Assembly: GCF_023278565.1 (NCBI RefSeq) | Contig: NC_064672.1 | Location: 7,874,001 to 7,938,000, forward strand | Reading direction: 5' to 3' | DNA length: 64,000 nt | DNA from: Colletotrichum lupini | Taxonomy: Eukaryota; Ascomycota; Sordariomycetes; Glomerellales; Glomerellaceae | Translations under genes and position numbers: made by a program | Notes under the pieces: model-generated | What the model saw: the letters and a program-made list of their open reading frames with translations, nothing else | Databases searched by the model: none | Told to the model about the DNA's origin: nothing | Part shown: positions 13,168-25,787 of the stretch, piece after piece | Layout: the number at the start of each line of letters is the position of its first letter | Position numbering within the stretch: the stretch's first letter is position 1

Positions 13168-15040
13168 TTAGACAGCATCCTTATTTCCGTCCGCGTTCTT
13201 CTTTTCCTCGAGACCAAACTCAGTTTCCAGCTCTTTTCTCAGCTCTACCTCCCTCTCCAAGAAGCTCAATAAGAAAGCCAGGCCACCGAACGCAATCGCG
13301 ATGAGAAAGACCTTTCTCATAGCCTCGGTGAATAAATCAATGATCTGACTTCTCGTCGGCTCATCGAAGGACTCGACAAAGGCTTTAGTGGCGCTGGCAT
13401 ACGCATTGCCATGCTGTAAAATACCCCGAGCCGCAGGGTCATCTATCTTCTGCGCGGCATATGACGATGTATACGTGTTGAAGATGGCCGCGGGGATAGC
13501 GACGCCCCAGATACTACCAAAACTGCGGATGAATGACCAGCTTGCCGTCGCGGCAGCTTGATCTGCTTCTGCGAGACCTGCCTGGAAGGCTGGCAGCAGA
13601 GTGTTGAGGAGCATGCCTGAACCAACGGCGGGGACGACTTGTACGAGGACCCAGGCTGCTGTGCTGCTGTACCTGTCCAAGACGGCCCATATGCCGAGAC
13701 CGAGTGTCATGAGGGCAAAGCCTGCGATGTGGAGAGCTTTGTAGCGGCCCCATCGTGCGAGGACGACGGCGGAGATGGCGGCGCCCGGAATGGGGTTCAA
13801 GGTCACGGGGAGTAGTTGAACACCTGAACGAGCTGGAGTTGAAAGCTTGACGGCCTGGAAGTATAGCGGGAGGAAGAAGAATGCCCAGTACAGAATTGCG
13901 GAATTGAGGAAGGTGGTCGCGTAGATAATGGCGGAGGTCCGGTTCGCGAGGAGGCGTAGAGGCATCACTGGTTCCGGGACGATGCCTGATCCCTCAAAGA
14001 TGCAGAAGGCAACGAGGCCTACAAGGCCGAGAACGAGGGGGATGATGACGCGGTAAGAGGACCAAGAGTAGATTTCGCCGCCCCAGGTGAGGGCTATGAG
14101 AACGGAGACTGTAGATGCGATGAGTATCGAGTTGCCAATGTAGTCGATTCGGCGAAGTTTGCCGTTGAAGGTGGCGGTCCGATCCCATTTCACGTGAAGG
14201 AAAAGATAGAGGAGAACGAGTGAGAGGCCGCCAACTGGGAGATTGATGTAGAACACCTGTTCTGTCAGTTTGGGTTGGAAAATACTGGCATGAAGGCGAG
14301 TGCTCACCCATCTCCATGAAGTAGTTTGCACGATGATGCCTCCCACGAACGGTCCGATTGCCATGCCGACCCCGTATATTGCTAGGATGATGGCGATATA
14401 ATTACCTCTATCCCTAAGTGGGACGAGGTCGGAGATGATGATGTCGATGATCATGTTTATGCCACCGCTTCCCATGCCTTGCACAGCTCGCCCAGCGATG
14501 AGCATCGTCGGGCTACTAGCGCCACCGCAGATTCCGCTGCCAAGAGTGTAGATTGCTACGATGAATAGCGTGAGATATCTGCGGCCGAAAAGATTGGAAA
14601 CCTGCCCAAAGAGAGGCTGGACAGCCGCACTTGATTGCACTTCATATCAGTATTTTCGGCCACATGTAGCTGGGCTGATGCTCCGAGACTGACCTGGTGA
14701 GAAAGAAGATGTTGCCAACCCAGACATAGCTGCTCCCAAACTTCAAACGCTCAACAATAGTCGGCAATGAGGTCACAACCACTGTGGTCTCTAGGGAAGC
14801 GAGTAGAGAAGTGATGCATAGCGCGAACACGATGACCCAGAAGCGTATGTCCTTCCTGTACGCCGTCGATGCCTCGACCGCAGTCTGGCTGTCTTCTTTC
14901 TGGCCTTCAACTTGAAGAGAACGTGTCTTGCCGGGCTCAGTGAGAATATGCGAAGAGTTCAGGCTCTCCAAAATTTCGCTGCTGGAAGCCGGCTTTGCGG
15001 GGGGCATCATCGCGATTTGGGAATTGAGTAAAGAGAGCAA
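13168..15040 (-). CDS. MFS drug:H+ antiporter, DHA2 (14-TM) family
   Basis: A plasma-membrane efflux pump of the toxin/drug-extrusion type. The three exons are 15040-14694, 14629-14308 and 14256-13168, giving 585 residues, typical for this family. A polar N-terminus of about 65 residues is followed by membrane segments. Motif A (GQVSNLFGRRYL), the RAVQGMGSGG segment and motif C (GVGMAIGPFVGG) are present, and the C-terminus is charged. Intron 1 (14693-14630) uses an AAG acceptor, which is the only choice that restores the FFLTSAAVQPLFGQ motif. Intron 2 (14307-14257) is 51 nt with no stop and a multiple of three, so retention would add 17 residues in frame. An in-frame MM at residues 11-12 is an alternative start. 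The substrate cannot be told. The neighbour is an RNA polymerase, and no biosynthetic gene cluster is visible, so it need not be a metabolite exporter. Confidence 0.9.
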
Positions 15041-15400
15041 TGGGAATGTAGATGACCCATGAACATGAAGAGCATAGTCCTACTCTCTCGTCCTGTCATA
15101 TATAGGGAATCTCCATCTCGCGTCAGCAGGAGGCTTTCCAGGTAGCAGGGAAGCCAGTCGGAGGCTTACACTGGCGTCTTCGTAACTGGTCAAGGGAACA
15201 ATCCTTCGACGTGAGCAGCAGCGGAGGCTTTTAGTGAGACTTTTCGCGCACTGATTGGAAGCGACGCTAAACCCGGCAAATCATCTTTCCTAGCGTCCTC
15301 CAAGGCTTTGAATCAAATGTTCAAAGAGGCCCACCAAAGATACAGCCTCAATATCGTACAAAGTTTTTGATCGTATCATGATCTACCTCACACTGGTACT
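15041..15400. other. Promoter region of the MFS transporter
   Basis: 360 bp between the start of the transporter and the stop of the RNA polymerase gene, which is transcribed in the same direction. It includes a possible TATA-like stretch (catatataggg at 15097-15107). No other feature was seen. Confidence 0.4.
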
Positions 15401-18400
15401 CTACATGTAATGGCTGTATCCATAATTGGGATACTGCCCGACATCCACGTCATAGCCGATGTACATATAGGACATTGCTGGCCCACCACTGACACCTACA
15501 AACCCACCGCCCGCAGCGTCGCCGTTGCTGGGGTTGACCAATCGGCCACCCTTCACGCGATTAGCAAGCTCGGTGAGCTCTTTGAGCAAGACACCCGCCG
15601 AAATAACCTTGAAGCTTTCCAGCTGTGTTGCTCGGTGTCCGCGCTCAAGGTCGGTACTCGGCAGCAAACCGACCATGAAGCACGCATATGACATCTCCAA
15701 CGCATCCTTGTTCGGTGCCAAGAGCCGTTCGATGTCATCGTCAATCTGGCGGGTGCCAGTCGGTGCAGGATTATTGTAGATATCGGTAGGTTGGGCAGCT
15801 TTGTCTCCCACATTGCGGAACTTGCGCCGCATTTGTTGCACCATGAGGTCGGCTAGTCGATCGAACTCTTGCTTGAGCTTCATTGAGTTGTCCTTTTGAC
15901 GACGAGTCTGCGCGCCAGTCTTGTTGAAGATTGAGCCGCAGAACACCTCGACTTCTGTCAGCTGCTTCAAGTGACTGTCAGAGTACGTTGTCATGGCACT
16001 GAAGAGATGGTCTTCGTATCTGGAAAGACTATTAGCTGGAAACGATACACTAAATCGCCACAACGTAAGTCCCAGAGCCACTCACACGTCGCGCAAGCTT
16101 TTCGCCTCCCTCAGTTTCGTTTCCCAGCTCACTCGCCCATGAGTATAGTCTTTGATCTTTCGCTCTATTAAGCCTACAAACTGGTCCCAAACCGAGGGTC
16201 CGGTCTTGGGGATGGATCTCTTGATTTCATCATCCCAGATCTGCTTTTCGTCGACATTGCGATAAAGCTCGCCGAGGATTTTGTCTGATTTGTAGTATCG
16301 GTAAGATGGTACGAAATCGTCGTCATCGTCGTCGACTGCCTCGTCCTTGCCAAGGAAGTCGATCTGCGTTCGATCGTACAGCTGAGCAGGGGGTGCGGGC
16401 GCGAGGCTGTGAGATATATCAGCAGTGATAAGCTACGCCGAGCGACAACATGTACTTACAAGTCCGGGCGAAAGATGGGCGCCTTTGGGATATCTTCCCG
16501 CGCGACTGGGATGCCTGTCTTCGAAAAGTCCACAGCAGTCGAGTGTAGACCGGCTAGTTTGATGCAGTCGCCGCTCACAGTTCCTTCATGATGTTTATCG
16601 GCGAGAATTAGATGCCTAGTGGCAATCATGCCGAGTACGTCAGACTTCATGAAGTCAACAAACCAATTGGCCATGTCTTCTCTCGTCACTGATCGACCAA
16701 GTGGCTCCGGTGTTACTCTGGGGTAGTCGGCAGCTTCATATACCATTGCGGGCATTGCATCTTGGTCCCAGATGATGTTATACAAGTCGCCATCAAGATC
16801 ACCACCGCTGAGCTTGCTAGGCAAGTCGCGCTCTCCAAACTGACTAAACGCGATGCAGTTGCGAAGGTTCCGTAAGGGGTGACCTGCCGGTGGTACTCTA
16901 ACCATAACTCGCTGAATATCGCCGGGGTGAAGAGCTGGCGAGCGCGTCACGAGCATGAAGGTACCATCCTTGATAGATCCGACAGTGGCTGGCTTTCCAG
17001 GTCTTCGGAAAGTGTCAAAAGAGACAAAGACCTGGCCCTCCTTGAGAAACTTCGTCTCATCCATTATTCCAAAAAGGGTGGCGCCATTAGGAACGGGTAT
17101 TCTGGCTTTGTGCTTCAACAATCGCAATTCCCGTAGAACAATCGACTCGACCACTGCTCTCAAGAACCTGTCTTGACGGTAGTCTATGCCGTATTTGTCA
17201 AGGCTCTTGACAAAGGTCGACAAGAAGAAACTTGTGCCGATGGCCTGGAGATGCAAGAATGTTGCCGTGTTGTACGCATCGGCTGTTACTGCCCGAAGTC
17301 GATCAAGCTCCATCTTCTGCAGTCGGAGAAACCATTGCTTGGATACGCCCAAGTCTTCCATGATCTTAATCAATTGCCGATTCAGCACCAATTTGAGAGG
17401 CCGTGATGCCACGTCACAAATTTCGAGATTCTCCCAATCCTTACTGGGGAATTTCTCCATGGACTCTTTTCGAATGCACACCGCTCGACCCTGAAGCCTT
17501 GTATCCAGAGATAGCATTCCTTTGACACCTCCCCACCTGATCTGCAAACAAGTAGAATGGAACGAGCCTCGTGACAGGCGGGGCCAAATCAGCTCGAGAG
17601 CTTCGCGGGAGATTGTGCCGACACCATCGCTGAAAACGCGTTCAGTTTTCCCCTCCATCGATTTGACATCCGGGATATAGCAGCGGTTGATGTCGGCCTC
17701 GCTGATGGAAATGAATGAGGGGGTTTCCGAAAAGGCCTGTCCGATGCGAGCGGCGCACTTGGCCGGGATTTGTATCTTGTCGAAATCACCTAACGATTTG
17801 ATGATGTTTCCGTACAGTTGCAGTTTGTTCCAATCGTCAAAGAATGGGGCTGAAAACCATGCTGAATGGGATCGCAGTGACGAGTGGGAGAACCCAAGAA
17901 AGCCATAGACTCGACCAGCAATCTCCAGGCCCTTGCCCAGGATGCTCTTGTAGCGGTCGAAGATTTTATCGTAGGAAACCTTGCCACTGAAGAATAGATC
18001 ACTACCATCTTCGTCGGCGAAGGTGACTCTCATGAAATAGTCCGTCTGGTTTGGATATTTGCGAAGTATGCGATTGAGAGGCTCCAGATCAGGTCCATGC
18101 AAGGTGATTCTCGTCGGGGTCACTGTGGCCTTGAAAATCCAGGCATGATGATCGGTTATCTCAGGCTCCAGCAGGACATCTCTGAACTCGATGTTGCTTT
18201 CGGATTGCAGACGTTTCTCAGTGGAGATGAGGTATTTCAGAATCTCGTTGGGATCCAGGTCACTTGGGTCAGTGTTATGACACGGGTAGTCGATTCCATC
18301 GTGGCCAGTGCCATGCAAAACCTTGAACGCCTGCTGGGAAACGGGCTCCGGCTTGCCATCTAACTTGGCGCTTTGAAACAATTTCTCTAGGGACATCAAC

Positions 18401-19464
18401 ATGGTGTGAGCACTGCGTGGATGCAAAAAGTTGTTGAAGACCAAGGACTGCAGCTGAAACAGGATGCCAAAAGGTAATGCCTTGGCGGATCCGGCCTTGA
18501 CTAGGCCATCGTAGAATTTGGCCCACTCAGTGTGGTAGTCAACTCCGTAAAAGATAGGCATCTGGTTGAGAGCGACTTTCGAGTGCGCAATAACGATGAT
18601 TTCCTTCTTCTTGAGGCTGATGATCTTATGATCGAAGTCGGGCCCGAAAATTCCCAGCTGGTAGACGAGACATGTTCCCGCGCACTTCAAATGTTCCCTA
18701 CTGCTGGATAGACCAAGGCTACGAGTGAGTGACTTTCCCCGAGGTCTCTTGGCATCATCGACCAAGCCTAGACGTTCCATCTGTTGTTCCAAATCGGACT
18801 TTGTATGATAGAAGCGTGGTGGTTCGCTGAGGAGAAGGGTGAAACTGGAGGGAACAGATGTGTGTATCATCTCGACGATGGAGGAGTGAGGGATCTCGAC
18901 TTTGACTCCCTGCTCAAACTTTAGAATGAGCATTCTCTTGCCAAACTTTGCTAGGCCTCTTTGAGAAAGGCGACATTGTTCGTTGAAGGTCAAGGTCTTG
19001 TCTGGCTGAAAAGTGTTGTGGCCGCAAGCCAAGTGGCTGATTTGAAAAACGATGGCGTCGTCGGTAGAGGGAGCATCTTGCTGAGTCCGCTGTCTGTGTT
19101 TTTCCTCCAGACGATGGGTAAGACTTTTGATCATGAAAGGGTCGGGTGGTCTGTTGCTTGGGGCCACATAGACATGGGTGTTCATTAGAAACAGGTTTGC
19201 TCTCGCCCGTTCCTTTGGAGGCTTTCCTCCTTTCGAAGTGGGCTTGAATGCAGCCCCAGCATCAGGAAGGATGACCTTTCCATGACGTTTCAGAAAGCGT
19301 TTTCCGTCTTCTGCTTTGAGGAACGTCACCCAGCCCTTGTCGTTCTTGCTCTTCGTTGAGCATGCCCATTCAAGGATGCCGAGAGCATTCATGTGCGGCC
19401 TAAGCTCCTTCTCCAGAGTTCGATCCGTAAGGTGCCTAGGCACGTTGGTCAGGAAGACCTCCAT
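15401..19464 (-). CDS. RNA-dependent RNA polymerase (RNA silencing; RDR/QDE-1 superfamily)
   Basis: Copies single-stranded RNA into double-stranded RNA that feeds Dicer and Argonaute. The exons are 19464-16460, 16406-16086 and 16019-15401, joined in phase by introns of 53 and 66 nt, giving 1314 residues. The N-terminal 75 or so residues look like an RRM fold (VFLTNVPRHLT start, KGWVTFLKAEDGKRFL later). The RdRP core follows: DGVGTIS, QIRWGGVKGML, LFGIMDETKFL and the catalytic GGDLDGD, with the DLDGD aspartates at residues 889-893. The last two exons add an acidic stretch and a helical tail ending in a Gly/Tyr-rich segment. The RRM-like start fits the Rdp1/RRP-3/SAD-1 side of the family better than QDE-1, but I cannot separate these by eye. 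The frame is intact with no missing catalytic residue, so the silencing pathway is probably functional next to heavily RIPed DNA. Confidence 0.93.
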
Positions 19465-21277
19465 TGCGAAAGTAATAGCAAGTTCGTGATGGGAAGCGGC
19501 AAGGTTTATTCGACTTGAAACTATGAGACGAGGCCGGGGCTAAGGATGAGACTGAAGCCCCCGAAGAGTGCGGGTAGTCAGAAGTTGGTTTTAAGAGCAA
19601 TGCGAGTATATAGACGAGTTAAACCAGAGGCAGAAGCCAAAGTGTAGCGGACGCCGGGGTTGTCGATGGAAGGTGAATGGGTGTGTTGAGAGCATCTCAC
19701 ACCTGGAACGAGTATCAGTCCTGTTAGGTCACACAGCACATTTGAAAAACGACGGCGCACCCTTCTTTCCATATATTTTGCCAGTCACATCTGAGAGGTA
19801 CACCGCTCGGAATGATTGGACACGGTCAGGGACGGTAAGGAACAGCGAGCAGACTGCAGGTTGGTTTGCATCAATGTTTGGTCGACCCAGCGGACACTGT
19901 TTGCAGTGGCTGCAGCGATTGTCGAGGGAGCGGTGAAGACTGAATGAAAAGAGATGCGAGAGATGTCAAGTCGCGGGCTACAGAAGCGATTCGATTTACT
20001 GAAAATTCCATGAAATGCGGTCTCATTATGCCCGCACTGACGTGGAAGAGAAGCTCCAGCTTGCTGGACACGTTGATTGCGAAAAGCTTCAAACGTCCCG
20101 AAGCTCGGTCTATCAGATGGCTATCTGCCCCACGCAAAGGTAACCTTCTTCCCTCTAGTCCCGAAAGAGCACGGTCCTTCTTCGCTTAATGTGCAGCGGG
20201 TCAGGAGACCACAACTCAGCCAACCAGAAGGAGAGTACCGGCGATTATGAGCTAGCCTCCGGCATCTACCGCTGCCCCCCCATTGAGCTGGCAGGTGGCA
20301 AGAGACGGTCGGCAGATGGCAGGTTTGTTGACGGTGGTGGCTTCCTTCAATCAAACTGACTGAGGGCGTGGGGGTAGGAGCGGAAAGAAGGATGGGAAGC
20401 TACAGGTAGCGATGAACCTGCCATCTGATACTTCACCATTGTAACATTCCGAACAGGCAGGCAGATTCAAGAGTAAAGAGGGAAGGAGCTTCAGGTGTCC
20501 GTATCTCACCCCGGGGACTTGGACAAATTCTTCCGAGTTCTAGCCGATTGCCATTTTCATCCGAAACCTCGACGTCGTTTCCCATTCCACCTGCCTTACC
20601 GTACGGAATACCTTGATCAAATCCACACGTCGGATGCCGTTGAGAAAATGCGATGCTCTACGCGGTGGCGAAGTAGTCCTCCATTTGAGAGATGCAGAGT
20701 CTTATTTGCTTCGAGATCCAGATGCGACAAGTCAAGGGGAATATTCAGTCAATAGCCTTGAACGAAACGGCCCATTACCACCCCCGATATCGCTCCAAGC
20801 ATATACTCCTGGAAGAATCATCAATCGCGAGGCAGCGATGCGAAAGGTGCTGGCAGAACACTTTTCCGCCACAATGCGCCAGATTATTTATTTCGACAAT
20901 GGCCGAGGCCGACGCCCCTCGTCCCCACGGTTACCGCACCTTGGGTTGGCAAGACGCGGATTCTCTGAGATACATCGTCCCATTGAGATAAACCGGTCCT
21001 ATCGAAGAAACTTCCTCAAAGCATCCTTGAAAGCATTGACTTGAATTGCCGTCGCACAGCTTGCCGTGTCAAGATCCCGAACGCGCTGGACCCTCTCTCC
21101 AATTTCGACCCCGCGTTCGTCATAAGCCCCGCCCCGAGCTTCCCACGGCACCCGAAGTCACCCTGACTGAATACCTCACATACCGAGTTCCCCCGGCCAT
21201 TTGTCTTTGCTCCTTTGCAAATCTGTCCAAACTTCTCAATACACCTCAGACAACACCAATTGAGTCAAGTGTTCACC
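19465..21277. other. Divergent intergenic region
   Basis: 1.8 kb between the RNA polymerase (minus) and the hydrolase fusion (plus), so it holds both promoters. Short open frames exist, but none has a recognisable domain or convincing codon use. No repeat was seen. Confidence 0.5.
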
Positions 21278-22891
21278 ATGGCGCCCCCCGGAATGCTCTA
21301 CGTTACTATGCAGCCGAAGCCTGAACTGGCTATCGAGCAGTTCCACGAGTGGTACAACAACGAGCACGGCCCAACCCGCCTGCGTCTCCCCCAAATCTTC
21401 ACCAACGGCCTGCGCTACCGCGCCAACGACGGCAAGGAGCCGACCTACCTCGCCTCCTACGATGTGACGGACATGTCCCACCTCGAGACACCCACATACA
21501 CCACGCTCCGAGCAAACAGATCTGCTCGTGAGGCTGAAACCATTGGCCAGGTGGCCGTCACCAGATACTTCTTCGACTTGGTCATTGAGCAAAAGGCCCC
21601 TCTGTTCATCCCCATTGAGCAGCTTTCCGACGAAGAAGCCGAGGGCATCGAGCTCGTGGCCATTGAGACCACTCTCAAGGACGAGTCAGACGAGGCCGAG
21701 TTCAAGAAGTGGTACGCCGAAGAACATATTCCGATGCTGTCCAAGGTTCCCGGTTGGTTGAGGACCCGTCTCTTCAAGATTTCCTCCATTGGCGACGGCG
21801 TGGGCAGCAACACTACCTTCTTCGTACTCCATGACTACGCCCGTACAAATGGCTTGGGCGGCCCCGAACACAAGGCCTCTACGGCTACTCCTTGGGCTGC
21901 AGAGATGGTTAAGAAGGTCGAAGGCATGAACCGCCGTACCTACTCTCTCTTCTACGTCTTTGGTCCCGCCTCTCGCGACCTGGAGAATTTGGCCAAGCTG
22001 CCAGCCACGGCTTCCACCTTTACAGCCCCGGATGGCAAGACCACTACTGTTCCCGGAAAGGACGAGGTCATCGACTCGTACATCACAGCCGAAGATCAAC
22101 TTTCGATCCCTTACAAGCTGGAAGGCAACCCTTCGCCCAAGGCACCTACCGTAGCATTCTGCAATTCTCTGCTGACGTCTATGCACATGTGGGATCCAGT
22201 CGTGAAGATCTTGAAGGAGCAGCGCCCCGACTTGCGCATTCTGCGGTACGACACACGGGGCCGACACGCCATCCCGGGCCCGCCTGTGCCGGCAACTCTG
22301 GACTTGCTTGCCTCTGATCTGCGCAGTGTTCTTGATGCACTTCGCATCCCCAAGCTGCACGCTCTCATCGGAGTGTCGATGGGAGGCGCAACAACAACCA
22401 ACTTTGCGCTCAGGTACCCCAATAGACTGAAGAAGTTTATCGCCTGCGATTTCAACGTGACGTCGAGTGCGGCTAACACCCAGGCCTGGAAGGATCGCAT
22501 CGCGGTTGCAGAGGAGAATAGCGGAGCCGGAATCGCAAAGCTGGCCGAGCAGACGGTAGTTCGGTGGTTCCATCCGGCCACGTTGGAGAAGGAGGACGTG
22601 GTAAAAGACATGACGGAAATAGTCGCAGCAAACAACGTAGAAGGCTTCAGATATAGCTGCCAAGCGCTGTCGGACTATGATCTGAAGCCAGAGCTTGGTT
22701 CTTGCCAAGTTCCCGGCTTGCTGGTCGTGGGTGATGGCGACGCCAAAGGTGCGCTGGTCAAGGCAATGGAGGGCTTCAAGGGTGCGTTGGGCGACAGCGG
22801 TGCCGAGTTGAAGATTGTGCCAAGCGCCGGTCATCTTCCCATGTGGGAGAGCCCTGCAGCGTTCTGGGAAGCCATCCAGGCATTTTTGTAA
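21278..22891 (+). CDS. Two EthD-like dimeric barrels fused to an alpha/beta hydrolase
   Basis: A single-exon gene of 537 residues. The start chosen is the ATG at 21278 in the context CACCATGG; an upstream in-frame start codon at 21215 lacks such a context. Residues 1 to about 110 and 120 to about 245 are two repeats of a ferredoxin-like dimeric barrel, each with a FxxWYxxEHxP signature (W25/H30 and W145/H150). Residues about 290-537 form an alpha/beta hydrolase like 3-oxoadipate enol-lactonase: nucleophile Ser367 in GVSMGG, an acid at Asp486 or Asp488, and catalytic His519 in AGHLPMWE. No signal peptide was seen, so it is cytosolic. EthD-like barrels act on or bind oxygenated aromatic or polyketide-like molecules, and enol-lactonases open lactone rings in aromatic catabolism. 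A joint role in degrading an aromatic compound is inferred. Confidence 0.88.
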   Translation: MAPPGMLYVTMQPKPELAIEQFHEWYNNEHGPTRLRLPQIFTNGLRYRANDGKEPTYLASYDVTDMSHLETPTYTTLRANRSAREAETIGQVAVTRYFFDLVIEQKAPLFIPIEQLSDEEAEGIELVAIETTLKDESDEAEFKKWYAEEHIPMLSKVPGWLRTRLFKISSIGDGVGSNTTFFVLHDYARTNGLGGPEHKASTATPWAAEMVKKVEGMNRRTYSLFYVFGPASRDLENLAKLPATASTFTAPDGKTTTVPGKDEVIDSYITAEDQLSIPYKLEGNPSPKAPTVAFCNSLLTSMHMWDPVVKILKEQRPDLRILRYDTRGRHAIPGPPVPATLDLLASDLRSVLDALRIPKLHALIGVSMGGATTTNFALRYPNRLKKFIACDFNVTSSAANTQAWKDRIAVAEENSGAGIAKLAEQTVVRWFHPATLEKEDVVKDMTEIVAANNVEGFRYSCQALSDYDLKPELGSCQVPGLLVVGDGDAKGALVKAMEGFKGALGDSGAELKIVPSAGHLPMWESPAAFWEAIQAFL

Positions 22892-25787
22892 AACAGTTCT
22901 CTTAAAGAGAGTTTCTTCATCGAACGCAACAAAAAGCTTGGCCAAAGAATGATTCAATCGAGAGTTTTGCCGCAAACAACTCTGCTGACATGCTCAGCCG
23001 GGATTAAGAGTCGACGAGAGGGGCACGAAAGGGGGCCATTAACGCAATCGATCTGCCATGAGACACCGGGTGCCTATACCGAGCAGAGATATCCCCTGCA
23101 CCGCTTGCAACTCACAGCCTGCAGACATTAATTGGTGTTCAACGCTGTTGTCGTCATATCGAGCAGAAGTTCTGATATGCAGCGGTTTTAGAGAGCGCTG
23201 TCAGGGGATGGGGCTTGACGACCATCAAAGTCTATCTCAAACAAACACTAACCCAATCAAGGTTGAGGCTAGGATCACGATTCGTGACGCGGCGACCGTT
23301 TGGCGACCAGCCCTGTCGAATGCGGCCTTGTACAGGAATCACGCGCCGCAACGCCGTCTCGGCGCGACGCTGTGAAGTGCAGCTCATGGATCACGCCGGA
23401 ACAAGGGGAAGAGGGCAAGACTCGACGGTCACGGACGAGAACAGCGGTTACGGCATGCGCCCAAGAGTCTTGAAAGTGCGAAGTTGAGTCAGAGACTAAG
23501 ATGGTCTATTCCGGCTTTGACTCCAAGAGGCTTGAAGATTTGGTCGGCAAGTCGCTTGACGGTCGACAAGTTGACAAAGGTGCGACATCGCTGACAGGTA
23601 TGCGGGCGCCGTTTCATCGAAAGTGCCCACAGACGACGAGTTGGAAAGAATCAGACTGATGATTGACTGATAAGTAAACGAACCCGTAGAACCGTGGAAC
23701 GAGACGGAATCGCCAATGACCTAGAGGCTCGGCGCATTAAAGAAGAAACGGTCTGGCGGCAGTTGTCTTGGCGAGTTCATCTCGACTACGCGGATCGACG
23801 CATGGGAATGCCCGAAACGAGATTCACTCACTATGCGACAGGCCAGCGGCCCAGTAGGCTCAGCAGCGCGCCACGACGGGATCCATACTCCATAGTGAAA
23901 GGGGGCAGACCGGACGGCGGGAAGTAGGACCTAACGAGGCAAAGAAAAATTCAATCGGAAAAGACAAAAAAAACGTGGGCGCCAGCGAGAAATGTGGATC
24001 GATACTCAGGGGAATATGGCACTAGGAACCACACCTTAATTATTCAGACCATGCGGAGAAGTGCGAGACCGAGGCACTTGCACAACTCACTGGCAGTTTT
24101 GCTGACAGAGAGTTACAGACTCGCAGAAATGCGACACTCGAGGAGTCGAGAATGAGTATATGGATAAGAGGAGAGAGAGAGAGAGAGGCTAACGGGAGAG
24201 TATGCATCACTGGCGAACATCGGCACTCGGACTATGTCTTACGGTCATCTTTGACACTCACTCAAGAATGGAGCTATGGGGATATGCATATTTGCAGGTT
24301 CCTCTCGCGAAGATGGGGCGTATCCGAACAGTCGTCACCACTAGCCCCTCTAGTCATCATCTTCGGCTCCGAACCACTTAGACTGCGCACTGATAGTACG
24401 AATCACGATATCGTTGAGCGTATCCGTATGATGCAAGTCAACTTGCAAGAGCAAGACAAGTTACTGGCAATAAGACAAGGTCTGGGTGGAGAGTGTGGTG
24501 GCTTTTGGGTAACGCGCATCCGATCCTCCTATGATTTACCTTCCCATATTAAGGGCGGCAGGAGGGTCTGTTTCAAGCCCGGCGCTACGTCTGAGATTCC
24601 GGTGCGCCCGTGCTGCGCCGTATTTGTACAGTTCCCGCCGGCCACCCTCTCAACGTGGTAACTCTGCCCCATGACTAAGTCGAATAGAGTCCTTTCAAGT
24701 TCTCACTCTGGCAAGTCTGGCAAGTCTGGCAAATTCTGGCAACTCGCTTGCAAGTTGCGTGCTTGCTGACAAGTAGTGCCTCTCGGCTACCATGGCAAGG
24801 GGGGGATCCATGACTATGACGGGATCCCCTGCTTCTCTCACGCACCGTTTCTAGGCGAAAGAGTCGTGTTCGCCAGGGCTTCTTGCTGATGATGAGTAAA
24901 CTATTGGGACTGGGCATTGGGTATGTATTCAATACTGGCCCAAGCAGCACAGCATGCATACCCAGGTGACTCCATCATGGCCATCACCTTCCTTGCGCCG
25001 CACAACCCCAGCCATGATCCCAGCTTGAGCCCCTGGGCCAGATCATGGCTATCAACTTGCAAGGCTTTGAACATGGGAGAGGACGGCAGAGCGCCCAGAC
25101 AACCCAACGGCTGACGTTACGAAACTGAGCGCCTACGCCTCCTAGTGGAACGGTCCATCTCATCTTTCCTAGACCGGTATCCCTTCCAAATCGGAGCACA
25201 TCCGGCTGCTGTGACGCTGTTGGACCTGTTGGTCTCCTCTCCCCGGCCACGACGGGTGCCACCCCCCCCAAAATTCCACCACTCTGGTTTGCATATTGGT
25301 GTTTCGGTCTTATGAAGTTTCTGCCATCTCCACCCGGCCCTGCTCCCACTTCACTACGAAGTAGGGTTGAGGGGGCGGCTCAGCTATCAGGCGCTTGTAG
25401 GACTATCTTGGCAAGAAGGAACTGGACTCGACCAGGTTGGGAATAGTTGAGAGCTGGAAAAGGACGAAAGGGGGGTTTGCTTGCTTGGCATCTTACACAA
25501 GAGCCTCCCGGTGGGATAAATAACACGACGATGTCCTCGCTTTGTTTGATATCTTTTCCCTCTTGGTTCTTCATCCAACATTGCAGGTCGCACACATTCT
25601 TTGGTTCTTTCACCACTTCATTCTTTTTCCAAACCGTCAACCGTCAGTTCTTCACTGTGTGAAGCTGGGACATTCTTTTGCAAAAACTCTTACATCCAAC
25701 GAATTCAAGCTCATTCATTCTCTTCCCAACCCTTCCTCCTTCTTTTTTCCCACAGGACCATCCCAACAACCCCGACCTTTTCAAAAA
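22892..25787. other. Long intergenic region with simple repeats
   Basis: 2.9 kb without a convincing gene. It includes a GA microsatellite (about 24169-24186) and a short tandem repeat of TCTGGCAAG (24707-24741, about four imperfect units). The last 300 bp are pyrimidine-rich and form the promoter and 5' UTR of the AA9 gene. An open frame at 24152-24661 is low-complexity at its start, has no domain and is not called. Confidence 0.5.
24707..24741. repeat. Short tandem repeat, TCTGGCAAG units
   Basis: Three near-identical 9-bp units (the third with AAA) and a partial fourth (TTCTGGCAA). Probably a local microsatellite. Confidence 0.75.

Noticed and set aside
21686..22975. 429-codon open frame opposite the hydrolase fusion
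   Set aside because: An antisense shadow caused by strong codon bias of the real gene; rich in Arg, Cys and Gly without a domain.
24152..24661. 169-codon open frame starting in the GA microsatellite
   Set aside because: No domain, no codon bias, no signal peptide; the start is low-complexity.
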